Made by a program: the position numbers and the translations under genes. A stretch of 64,000 nt of DNA, taken from Micromussa lordhowensis (taxonomy: Eukaryota > Cnidaria > Anthozoa > Scleractinia > Lobophylliidae). The notes under the pieces are model-generated. The model saw only the letters and a program-made list of their open reading frames with translations, was not told where the DNA came from and did not search any database. The first letter of the stretch is position 1. Each line of letters starts with the position of its first letter. The stretch is taken from the NCBI GenBank assembly GCA_964020085.1, contig OZ026597.1:16909415-16973414 (forward strand). Direction: 5' to 3'. Positions 14,535 through 26,800 of the stretch are shown piece after piece.

Positions 14535-17500
14535 TAATTTCACGCATATTTTTAAAGTTTTCACAAGTGAAATTAGTCCTTGATTGCTCGAGGAGACTTG
14601 GGATTACTTGTTTATCATATAAAGGGCAAAATCTGTACAAAGGAAAACTTTCAAAGTCTTGCCATTGCGTTAACAAGTTTGCCGGTAAAGAACAGACTAG
14701 CAGTAGAACGGGGATAGCTTACTATAATAGTAAGCAGAACACAGCAAGTTCAATTCACTCAAAGCAATTTCTTTACAAATAAAACGTTAAGCAATCTAAT
14801 TTTAATCACCTTTTTTGCAAAGCTTGTAACAGCGTGAAACTACTCGATGACTGATGAAAGAAGTGTACAAGAGCTTTAATAACTTCTTGAATCCAAAGCT
14901 CTTCTTTCCACCACGAATTTATGCTGTTTTTACGCCGATAAGGTTAAACGCCATTTTACTGTCACACCAGTAAAATATAGTTAGTTAGTTAGTTAGTTAT
15001 TTCTCATCGCGCCATGAGGCGCATAAGGCTGTAACTGTCTCTCGCCAACTAGCCCTGTCTTGCGCTGCGCCCCTGACTTCCGACCAGCTGGACCATCTCT
15101 TTTGCCTGGATTCTTTTTCCACTGTCCTTCTCCATGTGGTTTTAGGTCGTCCCACTTTTCTTTTTCCTTCAGGTTTCCATTCCATCGCCACCATGCAGTC
15201 ATCCTTCCTCTCCTTTCTGAGCACATGGCCAATCCAATTCCATCTACTCCTTCGTATTTCTTCACTGAATCTTCGTCACACCCGTTATTTGGGAAATTGT
15301 GTCGTTTCGGATGCGCTGTGGCCACCAAATTCTTAAAATCCGTCTCAGGCATGTGAACTGAAATCTATCCAGTTTTTTCTCCTCAGCAGCTGTTAGTTTC
15401 CATGCTTCACACCCATACAAAAGAACTGGTTGAACCAAGGTCTTAAACAGTTTGATTTTTGTATTCCGACCAATACTCCATGTGTTCCAGATCTTCCTCA
15501 AGTTGAAAAATGCTCCTTGCGCCTTACTTAGACGTTTCTTGATGTCTTCTGTGCCACCACCCTCTTTTGTCACAGTTGCACCCAAATATACAAACTCTTC
15601 GACGTCTTCTACTTCCTCTCTTCCAATCATTACTTTGTCTTCTCTTCGTGTATTCATTCTCATCACTTTGCATTTTTGAGCATTCAGTTTCAATCCCACT
15701 CTTCCTGCATTATCTACCAGTCGGTTGGTCTTGTTCTGTATGTGGTCGTATTTCGATGAAACTAGGACTATATCGTCTGCAAAGTCGAGGTTTTCAAGTG
15801 TACTTGTGAAATCCCATCTGATGCCATTTCTATGCCTTTCTGTTGTTCTTCGCATTGTCCAATCAACAGTAAGCAGGAACAGAAAGCCTGACATAGCACA
15901 TCCTTGTTTAACGCCAGTGGTGATTTTGAACCATCTTGTTTGTTCTCCTTCGTCTAGTACAGAACACTCAAAATCGTCATACATGATCTTCACCATTCTT
16001 ATCAACTTGTCAGGGATGCCATAGGCCTTCATAATTCTCCACAGTCCTTCGCGGTGTACAGAGTCAAAGGCTTTTTCAAAATCGACAAAGTGCGCATAGA
16101 ATGTTGCCTGCCACTCATGGACCTGTTCTATGATGTTACGGAGGATGAATATTTGGTCTATTGTGCTCTTATTCTTTCGAAATCCAGCTTGTTCTTTTCT
16201 AAGTATATGGTCTACTCCGTTTTGTATACTCTCGATGATGACTCTTCCCATTACTTTGCTGGCCACAGGTAGCAATGTCACGCCTCGCCAATTCTTGCAC
16301 TCTTTCAAATCTCCTCGTTTTGGTATTTTCACTATCAAGCCTTTCTTCCATTGGTCAGGTATTTTCTCCTCATGCCATATTCTATTAAAGAGTCTTGTCA
16401 ACTCCCTAACTGCCACATCACTATCTGCTTTGTAAAGCTCTGCTGGGATACCGTCGATTCCAGGTGTTTTTCCACTCTTTGTCTTCCTCAGTGCCTGCCT
16501 TACTTCTGCTTCCTTTATCACTGTTGTATCCATCTCACTAATTTCGTCTGTCTCTACTTCATTTTCTTCAATTGGGTTTGCCGGGGCCTCCCTGACTAGT
16601 ACCTCCTCAAAGTGTTCAGCCCATCTTTCGAGTCTGGCATTCCTGTCTTTTATTATCTCGCCCCTCTTGTTCTTAACTGTTGCGACTTGGCGCCACCGCT
16701 TGTTGGTGATGTTTTTGGCTGTTTGGTACAGTTCTCTGGTTCTTCCATTCTCTGCGTACTTTTCTGCATCCTTTCCCGCCTGTTCTAACCAAACCCTTTT
16801 GTCTTCTCTTGCTCTACGTTTAACCTCTCTGTCTTTCATCTTATACTCTGCTCGTAGCTTGCTTTTTCTCCTCTCTGATTTTGTGCTGTGTATTTTGTCA
16901 TGGATCATCTGCCGTTGGTCTATTGTAAAATATACCGTATTTACCCGTGTATAAGTCGATCCCGTGTATAAGTCGACCCCCCATTTTGGAGCCAAAAATA
17001 AGTTTTTTTCTCATTTCTGGATAAGGATTTTCTTGAAAAACCAATCTCATATCTTAGAATTTTCTTTCAGGTATGTTATAGTTACATGAAAAAAATCACA
17101 GCAAGTTTGGACGTAAAGTTTATTATTGCATGTACACCAGCGTTGAAGCATGTTTTAGCGACAAATATAAGCTGCATTTTGTTCATAATTTTTTAAATAA
17201 GCTTACAAAATCACACATACTAATCTTTAACGAACCTTTATCGTTGTGGAGCATTGTGAAGCAGGTTTACAAGACAGGCTAAACGCCAAGGAAGCTCAAG
17301 AAACTTTGAAAATGCTTCGATAAGCAAAGTGCCACGATGCCTTGGAACTTGGTAACCGAGCTAGCTCCTAGGACCACACACGCTCACATGGTTACAAAGC
17401 CAGGTTACTAAGCAGCAAACTTTCGTAGCTACAACTGTGGCTTTCGTTGAGCAGACTTGCCACGGTATTTGCAACAAATATTAGTTCTTTATTCTAGAAA

Positions 17501-20500
17501 TGTGCCAGTGAGTATCTACAACATTCAGCTTTACGTTAGGATATCATTCTTAAAGCATTTTAACTTGAACCGCTCAGGTCGATCAAGGAAAAGACATCGT
17601 AACTTGCACCGTGTAAAAGTGGATGTTCGTTGACATATGCGACAATTGTTATGCTAATTTGTCCTGACCATCTTTTTATCTCAGTTTTTGACCCATGTAT
17701 AAGTCGAGGGCGATTTTTTGGACCAATTTTTAGGCTGTAAAAGGTCGACTTATACACGGGTAAATACGGTAGTTAAACTTAATGGAACGTGACGCGCGTA
17801 TCTTTAGGTCTTTCATGGCGGCAAAGCTCTCAATAAAACTATTGTGTAGTCAAGCTCCAAAGGTCGCCTAACTCTGAGACTCATTGTATGTTGGGTTTGA
17901 ACATTATTGCTTTGTTACCTTAAGTATTTTAAGAGGATTCATGGCATTGGCCGAAAATATTAAAACACTATTCATGGCGATGTTTTTTCACGTGTAATGC
18001 CAAGCTGTTCTGTAGTACAGCTCTTTCTACTGGCTATTTTGTAGACGTTAGTCTAGCTATATAAGCTCAAACAGACTGGTCAGAGTTCACTTCAGTGAAC
18101 ATTCTGTTGTACAGCGCAGTTAGTACTTGTTGTAAACTATTGTAAATTTCTCCCTCCCTCCCTCCCTTTGGAGACGGGATTGGTTGTAATATTGCTATCT
18201 ATTAAACAAGGGTCACTCCTACGTGTTTTGGTTAAGTCTGCGCAGCGACTTCCCCCAAGCTTGTTGACCTCGTTGCCTTTGAATATCACCTGCTAACCGA
18301 TACTCTTGTCCGATCCAGCAAGTGCTGTTTTGGATTCAGCTCGTAGTGTTGGGGAGGTTCGTTTGTCAAGCAATAGCCGGAAGTCGCACAGGCTAACCTA
18401 ACGCAAGGCAGTGCTCCCCTATTTACGCCAACTTGAGTTGTTCGTTGTCTTTATTTAGTAGCCCGCACGTTAAATAAACATTCTGCTGCAGTTGGTGGGT
18501 TTTGTTAAGGAACAATGACATTAACTATGATACTAATAAGGTGACCCGAAGCAAAATGAAGAAATTAACCTTCAGGTTGGCAGCCATGAAGTTCTGTAAC
18601 TCTATCCTTCGTACAACACCAGCCATCCCCACTCAAACTTTTTTCAGGCTGCGGATCGATACATTTTTGGGTGGAAAAATTTTTCTACCAAAGGACTGCG
18701 CTTTGCTGCATGTTGACTTCCTTTCACGTTAAGACGAAATAGGTACGTTTAGATCAAATTCAGAAGTGATGCATTTGAAAATCTGTTTGAAGCGGGAAAC
18801 CAATTTAATGCAGGCATGCTCAGCCAATCAGCACCAAGTAATCATGCCCTCTTGATTACCACAAGTGCCCTCGTGATTAAAAAAAATGCCCACTGTCTCA
18901 GCCAATAAACGTTCAGTAATTTTGCCCTGTATGTGATAAACATTATTAGTAAACTAGTTGGTAAATAATTCAGTGTTGTTAACCTAGGAAGAGACCATGT
19001 GTTATATTATACTACCTGGCTGCACACCTATCCTTGATTTAATTTATTATTTATATTAAGATATTAATATGTTACTTTTACAGTACAATGAATTCAAGTG
19101 CAGGATTATAAGGGAAAAGGTGAAAACACCAACTACCACTGTGTACAAGTAAGGATAAATTGGATTTATCACTGGGTTTTTCAGGGTTTGAGTGTACTTT
19201 TGTAAACTAACATGATCTTGAATATTGATTTCTGTTGATGTTTGATGCAGTGCTTTTTTGAGTGTAATTTCTGCCTCCTTCCCCAAATTCTACATGGAAT
19301 TGGTTACAGAATTTCTCCCTCTTAAAAATATTTACTCATAATGAGTGATTGTCTGGTAGCAGTTCTTGGTATTCTTTCCTACTGTCACAAAGGCAAAAAA
19401 GTAAATTAGATGTTAAAGTACCATCACAGATGATCTCTTTAATTGGTTTGTTTTAAGGTGTGGGCCACTGATTGACTTGTGCCGAGGACCTCATGTAAGG
19501 CATACTGGAAAGATAAAGGCCATGCAAGTCACTAAGGTACAAACAAAGTTACATATTAGTGGATGTTCTTTTTACAATCCTCTTGAATGTTTTGTGTGTC
19601 TTTTCATTTTCAGAACTCTGCTACGTACTGGGAAGGGAACTGTGAGGCAGAATCTCTTCAGAGGCTTTATGGAATCTCGTTCCCGAATGATAAACAGGTA
19701 AATTGAAATTCTGTGAGTAAATGTCATGTCAGAATGTTAGTGCATACCGTAATATTAGTCAGTGATATATCACAAAATCCCTTTAGCTTGAAAAAACTTT
19801 CATTTTCTCTACTTACTAGAATTGAGAATTCTATGGTCTCTGAAATAAAAACATGAAGCCAGTTCAACACTGCATATTTTAAAAATTACCTCACCTTTCC
19901 TATAACATCTGTTTTGCACACCAAAACACATGTTAAAATAAAATATTTTCTTGTTGAGGTAGATGAAAGAATGGAAGAAGTTTCAAGAGGAGGCTGCGAA
20001 AAGAGACCACAGAAAATTAGGAAGGGTATGTATGTATCTGAATATCAGTTCACTCTCTTGTTCTGTTATCGTAACAGGTGTTCATTCAGGCTCTGGAAAT
20101 CCTGCAAAGCCCTGTAGTTGTTGTCCTTGTCTTTGACAATGAGTGATGATTTTGCAGATTATGCAAAGTTTTGGAAATCTAACCCCTACAGTGAAGATAA
20201 GTGAGGCAAAAAAGGATGTTCATGAAATAAACTTACATGGCTGGGTTTAGCAAACTCCTCATAAACATTGGGATTGTGAAAAGGGAGTGTTGAAGAACAA
20301 TAAATTAACTTAGAACTGTACATGGATTAATGGAAAAGTGCTGAAAATTGGAAAAAAATATTAGTGAATAGAATTTTGACTGTGGACATTTTACCAAATA
20401 AAAAATTTAATAAACTTCAGGTGAAAAGGCATTAAAACTATATACACTTTTAATCATTGACATCATCATCACTCATATGGGGACCTCAATGCTCGAAAAC

Positions 20501-23500
20501 ATCAAGTGTACATAGTTTTAACAGCCTTTTTATCTAAACTTGTCTATAATAAAATCTTGACTGTTTTCACTGATTTCACGTACAGGATCATGAACTGTTC
20601 TTCTTCCATGAGTTGAGTCCTGGCAGCTGTTTCTTCTTACCAAAAGGAGCTCATATCTACAACAGTCTTATTAACTTCATCAAGGTTGGATTTTTGTTTA
20701 ATTCATTTAACAACTAATTATATAACTGAAATTTGTGTAATACATTGTTGATCAAACTGAAAGGAAATATGTACATGTACCTCACCTATGTAATGATTAT
20801 TGACTTTTCAATTAGCCAATTAATGCCTTATACATGATAATAACAATAATTAACACTTAATGACTGGTCCCAAGGGAAACATTGAGATTCGAGGGATTCA
20901 CTGTTCCCCTCGGGACCAGTCATTAAGTGATTTGTTATATAGCAAAACAAAACAAAAGCAAATTTTGAAAAACACGCTGAGATTTTAGCGACAACATCAG
21001 GCTATGTGCAACAGCGGTCAACATTTCGTGGGTAATAGTGAACTATTTCCCATTTGACGTCATAGTTTTCCCAATGTTGCCCGCTCATGGCATTTGACAG
21101 GAAACAGTTTCATTGTTAGATGTCATGTGACCATGAACTAGCCAATAAATGGGCGCGCTGTAGCGGGAAAAACGCCAGCTATATAACAATAATAATATAA
21201 CATATGGGCTGCTGAAAACAAGCCATGTTGACCAATTGACAACACAATTTGCCAGGGGAACATATGAAAAGCTTGATAGTAGTATTTCCAATACCAAACC
21301 ATGTGATTGATTTGTTCCTGTTATTCTGCACCTGTTTGTTCTTAGGGCATGGGTGCTGCTGATTTTTCTTTTTGCTTATTTTTTCATGTGGCCAATTTTC
21401 TAGAAACTATGGCTTGAGCAAAGCATCAAGATGCGCAATTTTCCTGTTTCTCTTGGTAGTATCCTGGGCAATTTTAAAAACCCAGGGAATCTAATGAAAA
21501 GGATATTTAATTCTGAATTCTCTTAATCAAATTGTCCTTTTTGTCACCAGGAGGAGTACAGCAAGCGAGGATTCCAGGAAGTTATCTCACCAAACATTTA
21601 CAGCACCAAGCTGTGGGAAACATCAGGCCACTGGCAGCATTACTCAGTAAGGACTACCGGACATATTCACTGATGTTTCTGCTTTTATTTGCAGTTGTTC
21701 ATTAGACAGGCTTTACATCGTCATGTTTGTTTTTTAGGAAAACATGTTCTCTTTTGAGGTGGAGAAAGAGCGTTATGCTTTGAAGCCCATGAATTGTCCA
21801 GGACATTGGTATGTTTTTGGCTGGCTTGTCTGTTATAACCATTGTGTTGATGGTACTTAAAGGCTTTTGTGTCAAGGGCATACATTACTCGGGTCTATAC
21901 TGGTTAAAAAAACATCAAATTTGCAACGTTATCAGTTACTAATATTATATAAAAAATATATTTGTAAAAAAACTGTAAGTTGCAATTATATAACTGTGTA
22001 CTTGGCAAACTTTCCACCCATCAGCTAATAGTTCTGAGATGGAATCATTTTACAGCCTTCAGTGCCCATCACGTAATTCCTCTCAGCCCAGACAGTGTTA
22101 TAAACATGCAGTGGTTTACACCCAATTATTGCCTCTGTAATCTTTCAATCGGGATGAGCACTGTTAATCCACATGACCGTTGAAGATGATGGAAAATTAA
22201 GTGGAGAGATATCATATCTTAAAGTTGGTGTCTGTATAATTACTATCATGTCACATGATCATTTCTCTGATTTTCTTTTCATTATCTGTTCCTTAATTCA
22301 CATAAGCCATATTCATCACCTCCTCTGATATTAGTAGGGGAAAGATTAACCAGATCACTTTGATATAGACATAATCTATTCATTGCTAGTTCAACTTCAT
22401 GTGCAGATCGTTATCCGTCATTTGAGCAAATGCCACCAAAGTAGACCAAACATGCAAAGTACGTACGTGAACACACTGCTCTAATCTTTGATTACTGTAA
22501 TACTAGTTTTACTAATAAACCTTTTGTTTTTCAGTGTAATGTTTGATCACCGTCCTCGGTCATGGCGTGAACTTCCACTAAGGATGGCTGACTTTGGAGT
22601 TCTCCATCGTAATGAACTGTCTGGTACGTTGACTGGATTGACCCGAGTGAGAAGATTCCAACAGGATGATGCTCACATCTTCTGTAGACCAGATCAGGTA
22701 CTCTTTTGGTGGAACATTTTAGTTTTTTTGTGTGGCGTACATGAAGTGTAATCCACACTTTGTCATCATCTGAGATATTTATTTATTTGTCTACAAGAGC
22801 TAAGTCCTTGTCATATAGTCCACGGAGCAGACTGGGTTCCAGTTAGTTTCAATTTACAGCTATTGTGATTCTGCTTGAATTAATATAGTAAAATTGTAAC
22901 TTATGGTGAGAATGAAACTGAAATATTGATTGATTAAATTGACTGGCAGAGTGAATGACTAATTCTTTGATTGGTTGATTGAAGGATAAGTACACTCTTG
23001 GTAACAAATAAAATATAAATGTCAAACATTTGCAAAATTAGCGAATACATTTACAATACAGCAGCATCTCATTTACCATATCGTAACTAGAAGTAAGATA
23101 AAAGGAAATAAATGGAAGTCTACATGAACACACATTGTCATTCCATTTTCTAGTATCACTTACATATATGCCAAGTTAACTTGTGAGCTAAGAGGTTAGG
23201 GTTATTTGAGAATTCAATTACAAGCCATTTATAATAAGGGCTTATTTTAACTTGAAAATCTTATTGTCTTTCATTTGTCTTTCAAGTACAACTTATAAGC
23301 CACACATGAACGTACTGCACCACAGCCCTGCCATCAATGCAAACAATAATAATTCTGCTGCCATAGGTACATAACAAATGAAGAGTACTATAAAGCTATT
23401 GTCTGTTTATTCAAGATTTCTTCTGCATGCATTACATGCCTATAATAATATTATTGTTGATGACTAACTTGAGGGTATTGTTATTGTGAAGTCTCTCTTT

Positions 23501-23837
23501 TCCTTTACCCATATTGCTGATTCCAATTTTTGTTTGATTAAAGATTGGTGATGAAATCAAAGGCTGCCTGGATTTCCTCAAGTTTGTCTATGAGAAATTT
23601 GGTTTCTCCTTCAAACTCTACCTGTCCACCAGACCTGACAAGTACATGGGTAAGCTGGAGCTGTGGGACAGTGCAGAGAAGGTGAGATCACTAGCATCTT
23701 CTCTTCCTAACAGTGACCATCTTTGTATCTTTTTTTCAAATGGCAGAAAGAAGTTATACTAATGAAAGTTATGAATGATCATCGCAGTAAATTTTCCAAC
23801 TTAAGCAGTTGGAAAGAGAAGCCTGAAAAAAAAATCA

Positions 23838-23871
<34 letters not shown>

Positions 23872-26800
23872 GATACCGGTGCGATGCTCTACCAACTGAG
23901 CTATGAAGCCACACATTGGGAGCGAGGTCAATTAAATGAGTTCATATCTTCCCGTGAGGAGTGAAATGATGTGAAATATATATGAAATAATTCATATTTG
24001 AACTGCGGCTGTAGATGAAAGTTATGAATGATCATCGCAGTAAATTTTCCAACTTAAGCAGTTGGAAAGAGAAGCCTGAAAAAAATCAGGGCTTCAACGG
24101 AATTCGAACCCGTGACCTCCGCAATACCGGTGCGATGCTCTACCAACTGAGCTATGAAGCCACACATTGAGAGCGAGGTCAATTAAATGAGTTCATATCT
24201 TCCCGTGAGGAGTGAAATGATGTGAAATATATATGAAATAATTCATATTTGAACTGCGGCTGTAGATGAAAGTTATGAATGATCATCGCAGTAAATTTAC
24301 TGCGATGATCATTCATAACTTTCATCTACAGCCGCAGTTCAAATATGAATTATTTCATATATATTTCACAGAAGTTATACTAATGTTGATAAGTGATGAC
24401 TGGAGTTAGTATAGACTAGAAGAAGTACCTGTAGACTGGTCAGAAGAATTAACATGTTAAGGCAACACTAGCCAGGGTGAAGAGGTAACAGGTTTTCATG
24501 ATGTCCTTTGTGTAAGCTGGGGCTATTGTTTTTAAACCTGAGGAACTGTCTTGATGCCTTTCCTTTGTCAGAAAGTAAAAGTCAACTAAAACTCCAGAAC
24601 TGTTTCTTGCCCATTGGCTGAGTGATGGATAACATTTACTAACCCTGGACTGTCAAGCATGACTTTCTTCTCACTCTAATTCCTCAAGAGGCATATTTTC
24701 TTCTGTATGATTGGCTGTCTTGTTCCGCAAGGTAAATGAGAGGAACAATTTAATTTGTAAGGATGAATCAAAACACTTGCAATTTTAGATCTAGAGATTT
24801 CAATCATCATGTATATAATAGCTTGCTCTTGTGGTTTTTCCACACTGGCTGTTTTGAAAATAAAATTTCCTCAGTTCTTAATCAAACTAAATTTTAACAT
24901 TGGAACTTTCTGCAACTTTGATAGGTAGTTTAAACATGCTTGTGATCTTTCAAATACTGAAAACCAAAGACAGCCATTTATGTCAATGGGTCAGTGGTAT
25001 ATGTCTATACAGGCATCTTTCATAACTTCTTTAAATTCTCCTCTATCTTTTTAATGTCTTGAGGATACTTTTGTTTATGTTAGGAACTAGAAAAGTCTTT
25101 GAATGAATTTGGATTGCCTTGGACGTTGAACCCAGGAGATGGAGCATTTTATGGACCAAAGGTATAGTATGTTGATAGCTCTACAATCGTGTTGTACATA
25201 AATACAGTGTCTACTTAGGGCAAAAGTCTGTATACGAGTCAAGTGGCCCATCAGGCCGTTGCTTATCTTTAGTTTCTGCAGCATGAAGTGACTTGGAGTA
25301 TTTCTACCCCCTCCCCCCCAGATGGGATGCTAGCCCATTGCATGGTTCCCCTTCTCCCTCCCCACCCCATAAAATTCACCAGTACCCATTTATATATTGA
25401 TAGATAGATCACTTTATTTATACACCTGGGTAGAGAGAGGCACTGCGAGAGTAAATTGTCTTGCCCAAGAACACAACAGCCAGGTGCTGTGTGCCAGGTG
25501 CTGTGTAATTGAAACTGCTTTGTTCAAAATGCTATTGCTTAATGCCCAAGTTTGGATTACGTCGGTGCAAAAACATTTTCTTTTCACTGACAACTTACTT
25601 CTTTGTGCCAAGTGGCACACAAGACCTTACTTTTAAGTCCCAAGAAAACAAGTCTTTTTTCCCCAAAGCTATACTCACTAAGACAAGCATCCAGGGTGTG
25701 GTACTCCAAAGACAGCAAAACATGACATTTCTGGTTAGTGGGAATGAAAGTGTATTTTTATCATAAGCAGGAATTTTCTTTTTATTTTGGTACTTGAGTC
25801 TTTCCAGACATGGTTTTCTTCCAAAAATACTCCTATGTAGCCTGCATAGCATGTGTGACATGGGGGAGAGGGGGAGGGAGAGAGATAAAGCAGGGACGGA
25901 AAGAGGGGGCATGGGCGTTTCTTGTCTCCCTACCCCTCCCCCGTTTATGCCTGCAATGGGCCAGCTCCTATGCAATTTCTAAATACTTGTCTCTCAATTT
26001 TGACTTGTTGCTTTGTTGTATTTGCACTATGCTTGTTCTGAGGTATGTGTATGCAAATTATTTTATAATGTACCGTGTCAGTTAGTTTATGAATTATATG
26101 TGCGTTTATATAAAAAAATTGTAAGTAACTTCAAATCGATAAATATTAATAAAATGGAAAAAATAAAGTTCACCATTTGACTCACTGTGTGGCCTGTTCT
26201 ACTATTTTCAGATCGATATCCAGATTCAAGATGCACTGCGCCGCTATCATCAATGTGCCACTATCCAACTGGACTTCCAGCTTCCAGAAAGGTTCAACCT
26301 AACTTATGTCAGGTTAGAGACTTTTGCCTGCTAGTATTCAAGCAGATCATTGATTGAAAAAGATGAAATCCTAATTACTGTGTTATCTTACCTTTGAACT
26401 TTTTTCTTTGAAATTCCCTGCATGTTTTGTAACAAATATTAAGGTTTCAGTCAAAATGGTCAATTGCTTTGTACCCACTCTGTGTTTGTTACTCCAGGAT
26501 TACTGACTCTGCGATATCTTTTGTAAGTCGATGAGCTAAGTTGGAGAGCAAAGTTTCCTTGTTACTCTGATCAAAAAGTGTTTTATGGCTGAAAATGCCA
26601 CCATTGTCAGAGATGGAGTTACTTACGTGGTATTTCACACAAATATTTTGTGAACTGAACCAACAAGGCCATCGTTTTTTTCTCTTCAAGGAAAAAACTT
26701 TCAAACATTTCCTCTCTCTATTTCTTTCTTTTTTTCTTTTTCTCTTCTCAATCGTCTGTTTTTATAATTTTGTTTTGTTCCAGTGGTGAAGGTGATGAAA

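Larger units (their letters stand above)
23765..24369. mobile_element. tRNA-dimer insertion flanked by 16-bp target duplications
   Basis: The 16-bp sequence AGAAGTTATACTAATG stands on both sides (23,749-23,764 and 24,370-24,385). Between them are two head-to-tail units of about 252 bp, each with a tRNA-like sequence and a GTGAAATATATATG-type flank. They are followed by the start of a third unit that meets an inverted copy of the same flank, forming a hairpin centred near 24,298. The exact duplication shows this is one inserted element. There is no poly(A) tail and no protein frame. It is in the intron between exons 16 and 17 of TARS1. Confidence 0.75.

Noticed and set aside
15060..16954. Series of + strand open frames over the RTE fragment
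   Set aside because: Shadows of the reverse transcriptase on the - strand; no independent motifs.
25794..26085. Overlapping frames on both strands in TARS1 intron 17
   Set aside because: Purine-rich GGGAGAGGG tract generates open frames; no domain or conservation cue.
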